35,013 nt of DNA from Gammaproteobacteria bacterium (GTDB taxonomy: Bacteria; Pseudomonadota; Gammaproteobacteria; Steroidobacterales; Steroidobacteraceae): assembly GCA_030040795.1 (NCBI GenBank), contig JASHTA010000458.1, positions 1 through 35,013 on the forward strand, in the 5' to 3' direction. The translations under genes and the position numbers were made by a program. The notes below the pieces were generated by a model that worked only from the letters and a program-made list of their open reading frames with translations, ran no database searches and had not been told where the DNA came from. Positions 24,072 through 34,098 of this stretch are shown piece after piece. Every line of letters starts with the position of its first letter. Position 1 is the first letter of the stretch.

Positions 24072-25760
24072 ATGCCGGAGCACGATTTCGTCATTGTCGG
24101 AGCCGGTTCGGCCGGCTGTGTGTTGGCCAACAGGCTCTCGGAGGATGGCGCCCACCGTGTGCTGCTCCTCGAGGCGGGCGCGAGCGATCACCGCATGCTG
24201 ACGGCCGTTCCTGTCGCGTGGCTCGCGGCGGCGAGCACGCCGGCCATCGGCTGGGGCTTCGAGGCGGAGCCCGAGGCCGCGACGGACCTGCGCAGCATCC
24301 CTCAGCCTCGTGGGAAGCTTCTCGGCGGGACCTCCTCGATCAACGGGATGATGTACAGCCGTGGCAACGCCGGCGATTACGATCGGTGGCGCGATGCCGG
24401 GCTTGCCGGGTGGGGATTCGCAGACGTGCTGCCGTACTTCAAGCGCATGGAGACGAGCTGGCGCGGCGAGGGTCCCTTTCACGGTGGCTCGGGACCCCTC
24501 GCCGTCTCGCGCCAGCCGCGCGATCCGTTCATCACGCCTCGCATGCTGGAGGCCGCCGCGAGGCTCGGTTACGCCGAGAGCGCGGACTTCCACGGTCCGC
24601 AGGCCGAAGGCTTTGGACTGCCTGACTTCACCATCCGCCGGGGCCGCCGCGACAGCACGGCGATCGCCTATCTCGCCCCGGCACAGCACCGGCGCAACTT
24701 GACCGTGGAGACGCGCGCGCACGCGACACGCGTCGTGATCGAGCACGGCCGCGCGATCGGCGTGGAGTACGTGAAGAGCGGACAACGGCACCTCGCGCGT
24801 GCGGCGCGCGAGGTGATCGTAGCCGCCGGCGCGTTCAACTCACCGCAGCTGCTGCTGCTCTCCGGAATTGGACCGCCGCGGGAGCTCGAGGCGGCAGGAA
24901 TCGCGCCGCTGCACGCGCTGGCCGGCGTGGGCAAGAACCTTCAGGACCATCCGCTCGTCGTCGCCGCCTACCGGGCGTCGCGCCCCTGCACGTTCGAGCG
25001 CGCGCTACGGCTCGACCGCCTCGCGCTCGCGCTGCTCGCGTGGCGGCTCGCAGGCACAGGGCCGCTCGCCGCGAATCCCATCTCGATTCAGGGCTTTCTG
25101 CGGCTCGGGTCGGCGGCTCGCTGGCCCGACGTGCAGTTCCAGGTGTCGCATGTCTCGATGCTGGCGCGGCCGTGGTTTCCGGGCTGGCGGCCGGGAGCCG
25201 GACACCAGTTCACGGCCGTCGCGCTGAGCCTGCGTCCGGCCGGGACGGGGGAAGTGACCTTGCGCTCCGCCGATCCGTTGGCTTCGCCGCGTATCCGGCT
25301 CGGCCTGCTCGGGAACGAAGCCGACCGGCGCACCGCTCGGGAGATGCTGAGGCTTGCGCGCCGGTTCTTCGCGACGGATCCCGTATCGGCGCTCGTCAGC
25401 GCGGAGCTCGCGCCGGGTCCCGCCGCCCGCTCGGACGAGGAGCTCGATGCGTACATTCGCGCGACGATTCAAACCGGAGCGCATCCGGCCGGCACGTGCG
25501 CGATGGGCCGGGACGATCCCGCGGTGCTCGATGCGCACCTCAAGGTGCGGGGAATCGAGTCGTTGCGAGTGGCCGATGCCTCCTCGATGCCCGACGTGGT
25601 GAGCGGCAACACGAATGCGCCCACCATCATGATCGCGGAGAAGGCCTCCGATTTGATTCTGGGCCGGCCGCCGCCCCCGCCGTCATCGTTCCCGCTGTCG
25701 CCCGCGCCAGAGCCGCTCAGCTCCGCGGGAGCAACAGCCGGCTCACCGCGATCGCGGTGA
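24072..25760 (+). CDS. GMC-family FAD-dependent oxidoreductase (choline/alcohol dehydrogenase-like)
   Basis: FVIVGAGSAGCVLANRLSE, RGKLLGGTSSINGMMYSRG, C-terminal HPAGTCAMG...LRVADASSMPDVVSGNTNAPTIMIAEKASDLIL. Confidence 0.93.
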   Translation: MPEHDFVIVGAGSAGCVLANRLSEDGAHRVLLLEAGASDHRMLTAVPVAWLAAASTPAIGWGFEAEPEAATDLRSIPQPRGKLLGGTSSINGMMYSRGNAGDYDRWRDAGLAGWGFADVLPYFKRMETSWRGEGPFHGGSGPLAVSRQPRDPFITPRMLEAAARLGYAESADFHGPQAEGFGLPDFTIRRGRRDSTAIAYLAPAQHRRNLTVETRAHATRVVIEHGRAIGVEYVKSGQRHLARAAREVIVAAGAFNSPQLLLLSGIGPPRELEAAGIAPLHALAGVGKNLQDHPLVVAAYRASRPCTFERALRLDRLALALLAWRLAGTGPLAANPISIQGFLRLGSAARWPDVQFQVSHVSMLARPWFPGWRPGAGHQFTAVALSLRPAGTGEVTLRSADPLASPRIRLGLLGNEADRRTAREMLRLARRFFATDPVSALVSAELAPGPAARSDEELDAYIRATIQTGAHPAGTCAMGRDDPAVLDAHLKVRGIESLRVADASSMPDVVSGNTNAPTIMIAEKASDLILGRPPPPPSSFPLSPAPEPLSSAGATAGSPRSR

Positions 25761-27003
25761 GCGCAGCCGCCGCCGAGCCCAGGAGAATTCCGAGCTTTGC
25801 GGCGCGCAGCAGAGCCTCGTCCGCGAAGGCCAGCCCGGCGACGAAGATCGACAGGGTAAAGCCGATCCCACCTAGACAACCGACGAGCAGGACGCCCTTC
25901 ATCGTCACGCCACGCGGCAGCGCACAGAGGCCGAGCTTGAGGCACGCGAGTGTGGCGAGGGTGATGCCGAGCGGCTTGCCGAGGACGAGCGAGGCGGCGA
26001 TTCCCGCAGCGAGCGTCGATTGCGCGGCGCCGTCCAGAGCGAGTCCACGAAAGTCGATCCCGGCGTTGGCCAGAGCGAAGATCGGCATGATGCCGTACGC
26101 GACCCATGGATGCAGCGCATTGCTGAGGCGTACGGACAGTGAAACGGCTTGCAGTGGCGCCGAACGGGAGTCCGAGACCGGAACGAGGAAGCCCAGAATC
26201 ACGCCCGCAAGAGTCGGATGGACGCCGCTGCGCAGCAGTCCGATCCAGATGACGACGCCCGCAGCAACGTAGATCGGCCATCCCAGCAGCCGGAGACGGG
26301 CGAGGGCGATCACGGAGGCCGACGCCGCTGCGACTACGGCAAGACTCGCGAGCGAGAGGCTATTCGAGTAGCCGAATGCGATGATGACGACTGTGCCGAT
26401 GTCGTCGATGATGGCGAGCGCGAGGAGCAACGCGCGCAGCGGGCGAGGCACGCGCGGCCCGAGCAGAGCGAGCACGCCTACGGCGAATGCGATGTCGGTC
26501 GCCGTTGGCACGGCCCATCCTCGCCACAGCAGCGGTCCGTGGTCGATCGCAAGGAAGGTGAGGGCGGGCGCGATCATGCCCCCGAGCGCCGTGACGACGG
26601 GGAGCATGGCGAGCCGGCGGCTCGCTAGCGCGCCCTCGTGCACCTCCCGGCGGACTTCGAGGCCCACGACCAGAAAGAAGACGCTCATGAGACCGTCGTT
26701 GACCCAGAACTGAAGTGTTCGCGTCGAGACGGCGCCGCCGATCGAGAACGGGAGAGGTAGATGCCACAGCCTCTGGTAGGCGGCAGACCAAGGTGAGTTT
26801 GCCCAGACGAGCGCGACTGCCGTGGCGGCGAGAAGGACGAGTGCACCCGCGGCTTCGATGTGCAGGAAATGCGCGACGGGGCCGCCGAACCGGCGCGCGA
26901 CAACACGCGTCAGGTGCGAAGGGGATCGAGCGGGCAGGCGGGGCTGGGGTACCGATCTCGGCACGGGCAAGTCCTCGAAGGGCTGGCGGCCCGACCAACC
27001 CAA
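25717..27003 (-). CDS. nhaA: Na+/H+ antiporter NhaA
   Basis: FFLVVGLEVRREV, PTATDIAFAVGVLALLG, LALAIIDDIGTVVIIAFGYS, GCLGGIGFTLSIFVAGLAF. Confidence 0.93.
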   Translation of the reverse strand: MGWSGRQPFEDLPVPRSVPQPRLPARSPSHLTRVVARRFGGPVAHFLHIEAAGALVLLAATAVALVWANSPWSAAYQRLWHLPLPFSIGGAVSTRTLQFWVNDGLMSVFFLVVGLEVRREVHEGALASRRLAMLPVVTALGGMIAPALTFLAIDHGPLLWRGWAVPTATDIAFAVGVLALLGPRVPRPLRALLLALAIIDDIGTVVIIAFGYSNSLSLASLAVVAAASASVIALARLRLLGWPIYVAAGVVIWIGLLRSGVHPTLAGVILGFLVPVSDSRSAPLQAVSLSVRLSNALHPWVAYGIMPIFALANAGIDFRGLALDGAAQSTLAAGIAASLVLGKPLGITLATLACLKLGLCALPRGVTMKGVLLVGCLGGIGFTLSIFVAGLAFADEALLRAAKLGILLGSAAAALTAIAVSRLLLPRS

Positions 27004-27052
27004 AAGACCTGCCGCGCCAATCGTGGCAGGCGCGGTACCCGTTCATAGATTT

Positions 27053-27100
27053 AGCACGGCAGCTATTGCTGCGTCGAGCACGGCAGCTATTGCCGCGTCG
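27053..27100. repeat. Two tandem 24-nt direct repeats between the histidine kinase stop and nhaA start
   Basis: agcacggcagctattgctgcgtcg (27053-27076) and agcacggcagctattgccgcgtcg (27077-27100), one mismatch; each can form a cggca-gctat-tgccg-type hairpin. Confidence 0.85.
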
Positions 27101-27127
27101 GGCCCCCTCTCCGTCAGCCCGTCTCCC

Positions 27128-30100
27128 TCACAGGCTGCCGGCCGCGCGCGAAGTCTCCGAGCCGAGGGTCTGAAGCGCCGCCACGACCCGCTGCCGCTCC
27201 GCCGCGATGCGGGCGATCTGCTGCAACAGCGCTCCCTCGCTCAGGCTCGCGGCTTGAGATTCGAGCGCGGCGCAGAGCTCTCGCAGGCACTTCGCGCGAA
27301 TGCTGGCGCTTGCGCCCTTCAGGGAGTGCGCCGCCCGCTCCAGGGCGGCGCGATCGCGCCGGACGAGACAGCGATCGAACTCCGCGAGCAGCTGCTCGCT
27401 CATATAGATGAACGTGTGCGCGAGCTCCCGGACGAATCCTGCGTCGTCGCCCATCAGCTCGCGAAGGGTGGCAATGTCCACCGGCGCATCGCTCGGCCCC
27501 GAGGCAACGAGCTGCACCACATCGGCGTCGTTGAGCACGGCGCCGCTCGGCGGAGTCCCGCGTCCTGCCGCGCCCGGGGCGTGCAGGCCAAATCGCTCCA
27601 GGACGGCCTGAAGCCGCGCGACATCGAGCGGCTTCGTGATGAGATCGTCCATGCCGGCCTCGAGACAGCGCTCCCTCTGGCCCGTCATCGCGCTCGCCGT
27701 CAGCGCAACGATCGGCGTGCGGCGATCGCTCTGCTCGAGGCTGCGCATCCGGCTGGTCGCGGCATAGCCGTCCATGAGAGGCATCTGCAGATCGAGCAAT
27801 ACCAGATCGAAGCGCCCCTGGGCGAAGGCGTGAACGGCCTCGAGCCCGTTGCCTGCGACGCTCACGCCGCAACCGAGCCGCTCGAGAAAGCTGCGGGCCA
27901 CTTTCTGATTGACGAGATTGTCCTCGACGAGCAGCACCTTGCCCACGTACCGCTGGGCGAATCTCGCAGGAGCGTGGGGCGCAAGCTCCTGGGCGACGGC
28001 CGCCGGGGGCTCGGGCAGCAGCCTTTCTTCGCTCACACGGTCCGCTTCGACGACCTTCAGCGGCAGCACGAACCAGAACGTCGAGCCGCGGCCGAGCTCG
28101 CTCTCGACGCCGACCTCGCCGCCCATGAGCTCGACGAGGCGGCGCACGATCGAGAGGCCGAGGCCCGTGCCGCCGAAATGCCGCGTCGTCGAGGAGTCTG
28201 CTTGAACGAACGGCTGGAACAGCGTCGGGAGCGTTCCGGAAGCGATGCCGATGCCGGTGTCCCGCACTTCGAAGCGGGCGAGCACGTGATCTTCATGCCG
28301 GCCGGAAACGGCGACGTGCACGGTGACGCCGCCTGCATGAGTGAATTTGATGGCATTGCTGATGAGGTTGATGAGACATTGCCGGATGCGCTGGCGGTCG
28401 CCCACGACGCGACGCGGCACCTCCGGCCCGACGCCCACCTCGAGGCGCAGGCCCTTCGCGGCGGCTTGAAAGGCGAGGATGGCGCGGGTCTCGGCGACGC
28501 TCGCCGGCAGGTCCATCTCGACGGAATCGATGTCGAGCTTGCCCGCCTCGATCTTGGAGAAGTCGAGAATGTCGTTGATCACGGCGAGCAGCGAGTTCGC
28601 GCTGGCATGGATCGTTTCGGCGTAGTCGCGCTGCGCGGTGTCCAGCTCGGAGTCGAGCAGGAGGCTCGTCATGCCGATGATGCCGTTCATCGGCGTGCGA
28701 ATCTCGTGGCTCACGTTCGCAAGAAAGGCGCTCTTCGAGCGGCTGGCGGCCTGGGCCGCCTCCGAGGCCTGGATGAGCGCATCGCGCGCCGCGCGCGCCT
28801 CGGTCACATCTTGCATCGAGCCGGCAAGGTGCAGCGGTCGGCCGCTCGCGTCCCGCTCCGCTTCTCCACGCATCCGCGCCCAGCGGTACATCCCGGATCC
28901 GGTCCGCATGCGCACTTCCACGTCGAACGGCTCGTTCTGCTCGAAGTGCGCGCGCTGCGCGGCGCGGCAGGCTTCAAGGTCGTCGGGATGGACGAGACTC
29001 TCGGGCGTTTGCACGACCCCGGAAACCCGGCCTTCGGCAAACCCGAGAATCGCCTCGAAGCGCGGCGATACCCACAGGGAATTGCCGACGAGGTCCCACT
29101 CCCACAGTCCATCCTGCGTTCCGCGGATGGCACGGTCGAAGCGCTGGCGAGCCGTCCTGAGGGCGTCCTCGGCAAGCTTCTGCTTGTGGATGTCCTGCAT
29201 GGACCCGCACACTCGGACGGCGCGGCCCTCCGAATCGAGCTCGGGCTGACCGCGAACCAGGAACCATCGATAGGTGCCGTCTTTCAGGCGCAGCCTGAGG
29301 TCGTGCTGGTAGGGCATTCCGGAGATCCGGTGCCGGCGGACCAGCTCTCGGGTCGCGGCGCGGTCCTCGGCGGGCGTGATCGCGGCCACATCGTCGATGG
29401 TCTCGAGCTTGAGCTCGCCGGGGCCGTAGCCGAGCAGCGCATAGTAGCTGGAGGACGCCCAGTGCTTGCGGGTGAGCAGGTCCACTTCCCAGTGCCCCTC
29501 ATGCAGCGACAAGGAGGCGCGCTCGAGCCGGCGCTGCGCGTCATCCAGAGCTTCGGCCTGCGTGCGGAACTTTTCGGCCGCTTCGACTTCGACGGTGATA
29601 TCGCGCGTCGCGCCGAGCGCGCGTAACGGGCGGCCGCTCTCGTCGCGCAGGAACTTCTGGTAGAGCTGCAAGTGGCGAATCTGGCCCTTGTTCCCGCTGC
29701 GGCGCATGCGGATGGTCATGCTCCCGGTGCCGTCGGCGAGCGCCTTCAGAGTAGCGGCCTTCACGACGGTCGCATCCTCCGGAAGGATGCTCGCGATCAC
29801 ACGCCGTCCGAGCTCCTGCGGGTCGGACGCATCCCCGAACTCCGCGTGCACGCCGTGAAACCAGGTGAATCGCTCGAGCGTGTAGTCGTACTCCCAGCAT
29901 TCGATTCCCGCGGCTTCCGCCGCGAGGGTCAAATGATCCAGGAGCTTGCGCTCGTGCTCCGCGTTGCGGCACAGCTGCTCTGCGGCCTCGAACTCGCTCG
30001 TGATGTCCCAGCTCACGCCGAGCGATCTGACGGGCCGGCCCTGAGCGTCGGTCCACGTACGCGCGTAGGCCTGAATGTGCCGGATGGAGCCGTCCGCAAG

Positions 30101-30385
30101 CTGCAGCCGGTAACGGAACGAGGCGTCCGGATTGCCCTGCGCGAGGGCCTCGTTGATGACTCGGTGGCCGACGTTCATGTCGTCGGGATGCACCCAGCGG
30201 AACAGCTCTCCGCCGAGCTCCTGGCCGTAGTGCCTGTTCGTTGCCGCCCGGGCCAGCCGATTCTCGTCCCACGAGATCTTCTGGGTCGTCCAGTCGAGCT
30301 CCCAGACGAAGATGCCTGCGGCTTGCGTGGCGATGCTCAATCGCTCGAGTAGCTCGTGCTCTGTCAGCGAGTCGTTGGTCGCCAT
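27128..30385 (-). CDS. Multi-PAS hybrid sensor histidine kinase (HisKA-HATPase-REC-Hpt)
   Basis: Repeated PAS/PAC segments, [21 protein letters not shown], HATPase [38 protein letters not shown]...[13 protein letters not shown], Hpt [10 protein letters not shown]. Confidence 0.94.
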   Translation of the reverse strand: MATNDSLTEHELLERLSIATQAAGIFVWELDWTTQKISWDENRLARAATNRHYGQELGGELFRWVHPDDMNVGHRVINEALAQGNPDASFRYRLQLADGSIRHIQAYARTWTDAQGRPVRSLGVSWDITSEFEAAEQLCRNAEHERKLLDHLTLAAEAAGIECWEYDYTLERFTWFHGVHAEFGDASDPQELGRRVIASILPEDATVVKAATLKALADGTGSMTIRMRRSGNKGQIRHLQLYQKFLRDESGRPLRALGATRDITVEVEAAEKFRTQAEALDDAQRRLERASLSLHEGHWEVDLLTRKHWASSSYYALLGYGPGELKLETIDDVAAITPAEDRAATRELVRRHRISGMPYQHDLRLRLKDGTYRWFLVRGQPELDSEGRAVRVCGSMQDIHKQKLAEDALRTARQRFDRAIRGTQDGLWEWDLVGNSLWVSPRFEAILGFAEGRVSGVVQTPESLVHPDDLEACRAAQRAHFEQNEPFDVEVRMRTGSGMYRWARMRGEAERDASGRPLHLAGSMQDVTEARAARDALIQASEAAQAASRSKSAFLANVSHEIRTPMNGIIGMTSLLLDSELDTAQRDYAETIHASANSLLAVINDILDFSKIEAGKLDIDSVEMDLPASVAETRAILAFQAAAKGLRLEVGVGPEVPRRVVGDRQRIRQCLINLISNAIKFTHAGGVTVHVAVSGRHEDHVLARFEVRDTGIGIASGTLPTLFQPFVQADSSTTRHFGGTGLGLSIVRRLVELMGGEVGVESELGRGSTFWFVLPLKVVEADRVSEERLLPEPPAAVAQELAPHAPARFAQRYVGKVLLVEDNLVNQKVARSFLERLGCGVSVAGNGLEAVHAFAQGRFDLVLLDLQMPLMDGYAATSRMRSLEQSDRRTPIVALTASAMTGQRERCLEAGMDDLITKPLDVARLQAVLERFGLHAPGAAGRGTPPSGAVLNDADVVQLVASGPSDAPVDIATLRELMGDDAGFVRELAHTFIYMSEQLLAEFDRCLVRRDRAALERAAHSLKGASASIRAKCLRELCAALESQAASLSEGALLQQIARIAAERQRVVAALQTLGSETSRAAGSL

Positions 30386-30555
30386 CGTGGATATCGCAGC
30401 CGCCCCCGGTGACCAGGGCCGACCGATACTAGGGATGTGACCGGATGGCGACAGAGACCCACGTACCGAAACACAGTCTGCCGCGAAGGAGTGAGAGGCG
30501 GATCACACTCCCGAAATGACTGCTCCGCGCCGATCGGCGAGGCGGCCGAGGCCGC

Positions 30556-31407
30556 TCAGGCGGGCTCGTTGAGCGTGTGGATGAGGTACCCGCCCGACTT
30601 CTCGTCGCGCTCGAGGGCGAGCAGGCGCCGAGCGGCCGCTTCCTCGAGCAGGCGGTTGAACGAGCGGAATCCGTAATAGCTCTCGTTGAAGCCCGGCCGT
30701 ACGCGCTTCAGGGCCTGCTTCACCATGGAGCCCCATACCTTGCCTTCCTCGCCGCGCTCGGCGGACAGCGCATCGACGGTTGCGAGGACCAGATCGAACG
30801 CCTCCTGCTTCTTGTCCTCGTCGCGCTCCTTGGATTCTCCGGCTGGCGCGGCGGCCGCCTCCGATGCAGATGCCGGCTCGATCGAGGGCTCTCCGGCCGC
30901 CTTCTTGCGCGTGCCGCGGCGCGATTTCTGCTCTCTCACCAGGTCGTCGTAGTAGATGAACTCGTCGCAGCTCGCTATCAGCAGGTCGGAGGTCGAGTTC
31001 TTCACGCCGAGGCCGATGACGCCCTTGTCGTTCTCGCGCAGCTTGCTCACGAGCGGGGAGAAATCCGAATCGCCGCTGATGATCACGAACGTGTCCACAT
31101 GCGGCTTGGTGTAGCAGAGATCGAGCGCATCGACGACCATGCGGATGTCCGCGGAGTTCTTGCCGGACTGCTTGACGTGAGGAATCTCGATGAGCTCGAA
31201 GCCCGCATGGTGCATGCCGGCTTTGAATTCCTTGTATCGCTCCCAGTCGCAGTACGCCTTCTTCACGACGATGGAGCCTTTGAGCAGGAGCCGCTCGAGA
31301 ACCCGCTTGATGTCGAACTGGGCGTAGCGCTCGTCGCGCACTCCGAGCGCGATGTTCTCGAAGTCGCAGAAGAGCGCGAGATTGGCGGTCTCCGGCTGGG
31401 CGCTCAC
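30556..31407 (-). CDS. NYN (PIN-like) domain protein with C-terminal OST-HTH/LOTUS-like domain (GTG start 31407 favoured)
   Basis: ANLALFCDFENIALG...KNSADIRMVVDALDLCY...DTFVIISGDSDFSPLVSKLRENDKGVIGLG; C-terminal VWGSMVKQALKRVRPGFNESYYGFRSFNRLLEEAA. Confidence 0.87.
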   Translation of the reverse strand: MSAQPETANLALFCDFENIALGVRDERYAQFDIKRVLERLLLKGSIVVKKAYCDWERYKEFKAGMHHAGFELIEIPHVKQSGKNSADIRMVVDALDLCYTKPHVDTFVIISGDSDFSPLVSKLRENDKGVIGLGVKNSTSDLLIASCDEFIYYDDLVREQKSRRGTRKKAAGEPSIEPASASEAAAAPAGESKERDEDKKQEAFDLVLATVDALSAERGEEGKVWGSMVKQALKRVRPGFNESYYGFRSFNRLLEEAAARRLLALERDEKSGGYLIHTLNEPA

Positions 31408-32609
31408 GGGCTCACCGGAGCGAACGTCGGCGTCTCGCCGAGGTCGAGCCGCTTGGCGAGCGGCACGCAGAAGATATCGATGGGCGTGGAACGCCCGCGC
31501 AGCGTCATAGGCGGCAGCTCCACGGCGTGGATGTCGACGCCGCTCGCATCGAGCGAGCGCTTGACGGTGCCCGAGAACACCATCTCTCCCGCGCGGGCGC
31601 GCTGGCACAGGCGCGAGGCGATGTTCACGGCGTCGCCGATGATGGTGTAGTTCATGAACATGGCGGAGCCGACGTTCCCGGCGACCACATCGCCCTCGTT
31701 GATTCCGATGCCGAGGCCGGTCTCGATCTGATGGCGATCGCGCCAGGATTCGGCAAGGTTGTTGAAGCGCTCCAGCATCTCCTGCGCCGCAAGAATGGCC
31801 CGGGCCGAGCTGTCGCTTTGTTCGAGCGGCACGCCGAAGCCCACCATGAGGCAGTCGCCCGCCATGTGAAAGACGGTGCCTCCGTGCTGAAAGGCGATCT
31901 CGACGAGCAGAGAGAAATACTCATTGAGCAGCGGCACCACCTCGTGGGGGCTCAAGCGCTCGGAGATGCCCGTGAAGCCGCGCAGGTCGGCGAACATGAC
32001 CACTGCGCGGGTGCGGATGTCCGAGGAAGCGAGAATGCTGTCGCGCAGCTCCGAGTTGTCGAGGATCCGGTCGGCGAGCTGGGGCGAGACGTAGCGGCGA
32101 AACGTCCGGCGAAGCTCCTCGCGCCGAGTGACTTCGGCTCTGAGCGCTGCGTCGGCCGCCTCGCGGCGCGCGGAACTCTGGCGCGCAAGCGCGGTGAGGC
32201 GGGTGAGCAGCACCTCGCGCGAGACCTGGCGCGTGACGAAGTCGTCGGCGCCCGCGGAGAAGGCATCTACCCGCAGCTTCACGCTGCGGCTAACGACGAT
32301 CACCGGCAGGTGCATGGTAGCCGGATGCTCCTTCAAAGATCGGCACAGCTCGAGCGCTTGCAGCTGTGGGGCATCGGCGTCGACGAAAATGAGGTCCGGA
32401 ACGTAGTCCGCGAGGCGGGCGACCGCTTCGGCCGTCGTCGCGAACGGTTGCAGCTCGAAGCGCAGCTCCGAGCTGCCGTCCGCCACGAGCGGCAGCACCG
32501 CGGCGCATTCGCCCGCCGCGAGGACGCGCAGCAGCGGGCCGCAACGAATCAAATGACTACTCTCGATTCCGTTCTTCATCCGAATCCTGCTCCAGCCGGT
32601 CGGCTCCAT
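31404..32609 (-). CDS. Receiver-like domain + class III adenylate/guanylate cyclase (start could be 32579)
   Basis: REC-like VPDLIFVDADAPQLQALELCRSLKEHP; cyclase VVMFADLRGFTGISERL...HMAGDCLMVGFG...YTIIGDAVNIASRLCQ. Confidence 0.88.
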   Translation of the reverse strand: MEPTGWSRIRMKNGIESSHLIRCGPLLRVLAAGECAAVLPLVADGSSELRFELQPFATTAEAVARLADYVPDLIFVDADAPQLQALELCRSLKEHPATMHLPVIVVSRSVKLRVDAFSAGADDFVTRQVSREVLLTRLTALARQSSARREAADAALRAEVTRREELRRTFRRYVSPQLADRILDNSELRDSILASSDIRTRAVVMFADLRGFTGISERLSPHEVVPLLNEYFSLLVEIAFQHGGTVFHMAGDCLMVGFGVPLEQSDSSARAILAAQEMLERFNNLAESWRDRHQIETGLGIGINEGDVVAGNVGSAMFMNYTIIGDAVNIASRLCQRARAGEMVFSGTVKRSLDASGVDIHAVELPPMTLRGRSTPIDIFCVPLAKRLDLGETPTFAPVSP

Positions 32610-33216
32610 TGTGCACGCGCCGCAGCGCCTCTGCAGCGAATTCGTTCGGAGGCAATCCCGAGCGCGAGCCCACGCTTTCCAGTCGATCGATGAGCTGATC
32701 GACCAGGCGGCCCAGGAACTCGACCTCGAGAGGCGACATCGAGGCCAGCAGAAAGCTCGACATGCGGTCCATGTCCGGCGCGAACGATCGGCAGACCGTC
32801 CAGCCCTTCGGCGTGAGCCGCAGCATCTTGCGCCGGCGGTTGTCGGGGTCGCGCCGATCGGCGATCCGGCCTTGGCGGCGCAGGGTCGCGACCGACCGGC
32901 TGACGTTCATGGGATGCATCCCCGTCGCATCGCACAGCTCGTGCGCGGCGGCTTCCGGCATGGAAGCGAGCGTGACGAGCACGCGCGCGTCGTTGATCGT
33001 GAGGTGGTAGCGCTCGGCGAAGCGGGAGAAGAAGGGCCTGTTGATGAGGTTCGTGAGCTTCATCAACCGGTACCAGACCGACTGTTGCGACAGCGCCGGC
33101 TCGCCGGCCGCTGCGGCCGCGCGTTGCCGGCCGACGGGAGCCGCTGCCTGCAAAAGTGCTGCGGCATCCCGGCCGTGTGCCGGTCTCGACATGTCCAAGC
33201 GTTCGGCTTTGTGCAT
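32557..33216 (-). CDS. MarR-family transcriptional regulator
   Basis: Winged-helix LTINDARVLVTLASMPEAAAHELCDATGMHPMNVSRSVATLRRQGRIADRRDPDNRRRKMLRLTPKG. Confidence 0.88.
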   Translation of the reverse strand: MHKAERLDMSRPAHGRDAAALLQAAAPVGRQRAAAAAGEPALSQQSVWYRLMKLTNLINRPFFSRFAERYHLTINDARVLVTLASMPEAAAHELCDATGMHPMNVSRSVATLRRQGRIADRRDPDNRRRKMLRLTPKGWTVCRSFAPDMDRMSSFLLASMSPLEVEFLGRLVDQLIDRLESVGSRSGLPPNEFAAEALRRVHNGADRLEQDSDEERNRE

Positions 33217-33273
33217 CTTGTCAGTGGTTCTTGAGTCCGCGATTATACGTCGCAGCCCGACCGGCGCGAACCT

Positions 33274-34029
33274 ATGCAGCCCAGGTTTAACCAGAAAGTT
33301 GCCGTCGTCATTGGCGGCAACAGCGGCATCGGCCTAGCGTCGGCGCATGCGTTCGCGCTGGAGGGGGCGCGCGTGGTCGTCACTGGCCGGGATACGGCCA
33401 CGCTCGCACGCGCGGTGGCATCCATTGGCGCCGGCTCGCTCGCCGTGCGGTGCGACGTGTCCAATCTGCGCGAGATCGATGCGCTGATGGATGAGATCCG
33501 CACGAAGCTCGGACGCATCGATGTCCTCTTCGTCAATGCCGGCGTCGGCGCATTCATCCCCATCGAGGCCGTCACGGAGGAGGATTGGGATCGCCTGATG
33601 GCTGTGAACCTCAAAGGCGTGTTCTTCACGGTGCAGAAGGCCCTCCCGCTCATGTCGCGCGGGGCGGCGATCGTGCTCAACTCCTCGATCGGCTGGAAGA
33701 AGGGCATTCCGACGGGATCGGCCTACGCGGCGAGCAAGGCGGGCGTCCGTGCCCTCGGGCGCAACTTCGCGGCCGAGCTCGTGGGGCGCGGCATTCGCGT
33801 CAACGTCGTGAGTCCAGGTCCGGTGGAGACGCCGATCATCGGGCGCACGGTGGGGCTATCGCCCGAGAGGATTCCGCAGCTGCGCAAAGAGATGCTCGCG
33901 AACACGCCGATGAAGCGCATGGGCGAGCCGTCGGAGGTCGCCCGCGCCGCGCTGTTCCTGGCCTCGGACGAGGCTTCTTTCATCACTGGAGTTGATCTGC
34001 TGGTCGACGGCGGTGCAGCAAGCTTCTGA
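33274..34029 (+). CDS. Short-chain dehydrogenase/reductase (SDR)
   Basis: VVIGGNSGIGLASAHAF, NAGVG, SAYAASKAGVRAL, classical SDR C-terminus FITGVDLLVDGGAASF. Confidence 0.94.
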   Translation: MQPRFNQKVAVVIGGNSGIGLASAHAFALEGARVVVTGRDTATLARAVASIGAGSLAVRCDVSNLREIDALMDEIRTKLGRIDVLFVNAGVGAFIPIEAVTEEDWDRLMAVNLKGVFFTVQKALPLMSRGAAIVLNSSIGWKKGIPTGSAYAASKAGVRALGRNFAAELVGRGIRVNVVSPGPVETPIIGRTVGLSPERIPQLRKEMLANTPMKRMGEPSEVARAALFLASDEASFITGVDLLVDGGAASF

Positions 34030-34045
34030 GAGCCCGATCGGCGCT

Positions 34046-34083
34046 GGCGCCAATCATCGTGGGCGCCAATCGTCGCGGGCGCC
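34046..34083. repeat. 16-nt period GGCGCC-containing repeat between convergent genes
   Basis: ggcgccaatcatcgtg / ggcgccaatcgtcgcg / ggcgcc at 34046, 34062 and 34078. Confidence 0.7.
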
Positions 34084-34098
34084 GGGCAGAGCGGGCTT

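Noticed and set aside
26822-29626. 934-aa plus-strand ORF
   Set aside because: Antisense to NhaA and the hybrid histidine kinase, both with clear motifs; Arg/Glu/His-rich composition typical of shadow ORFs.
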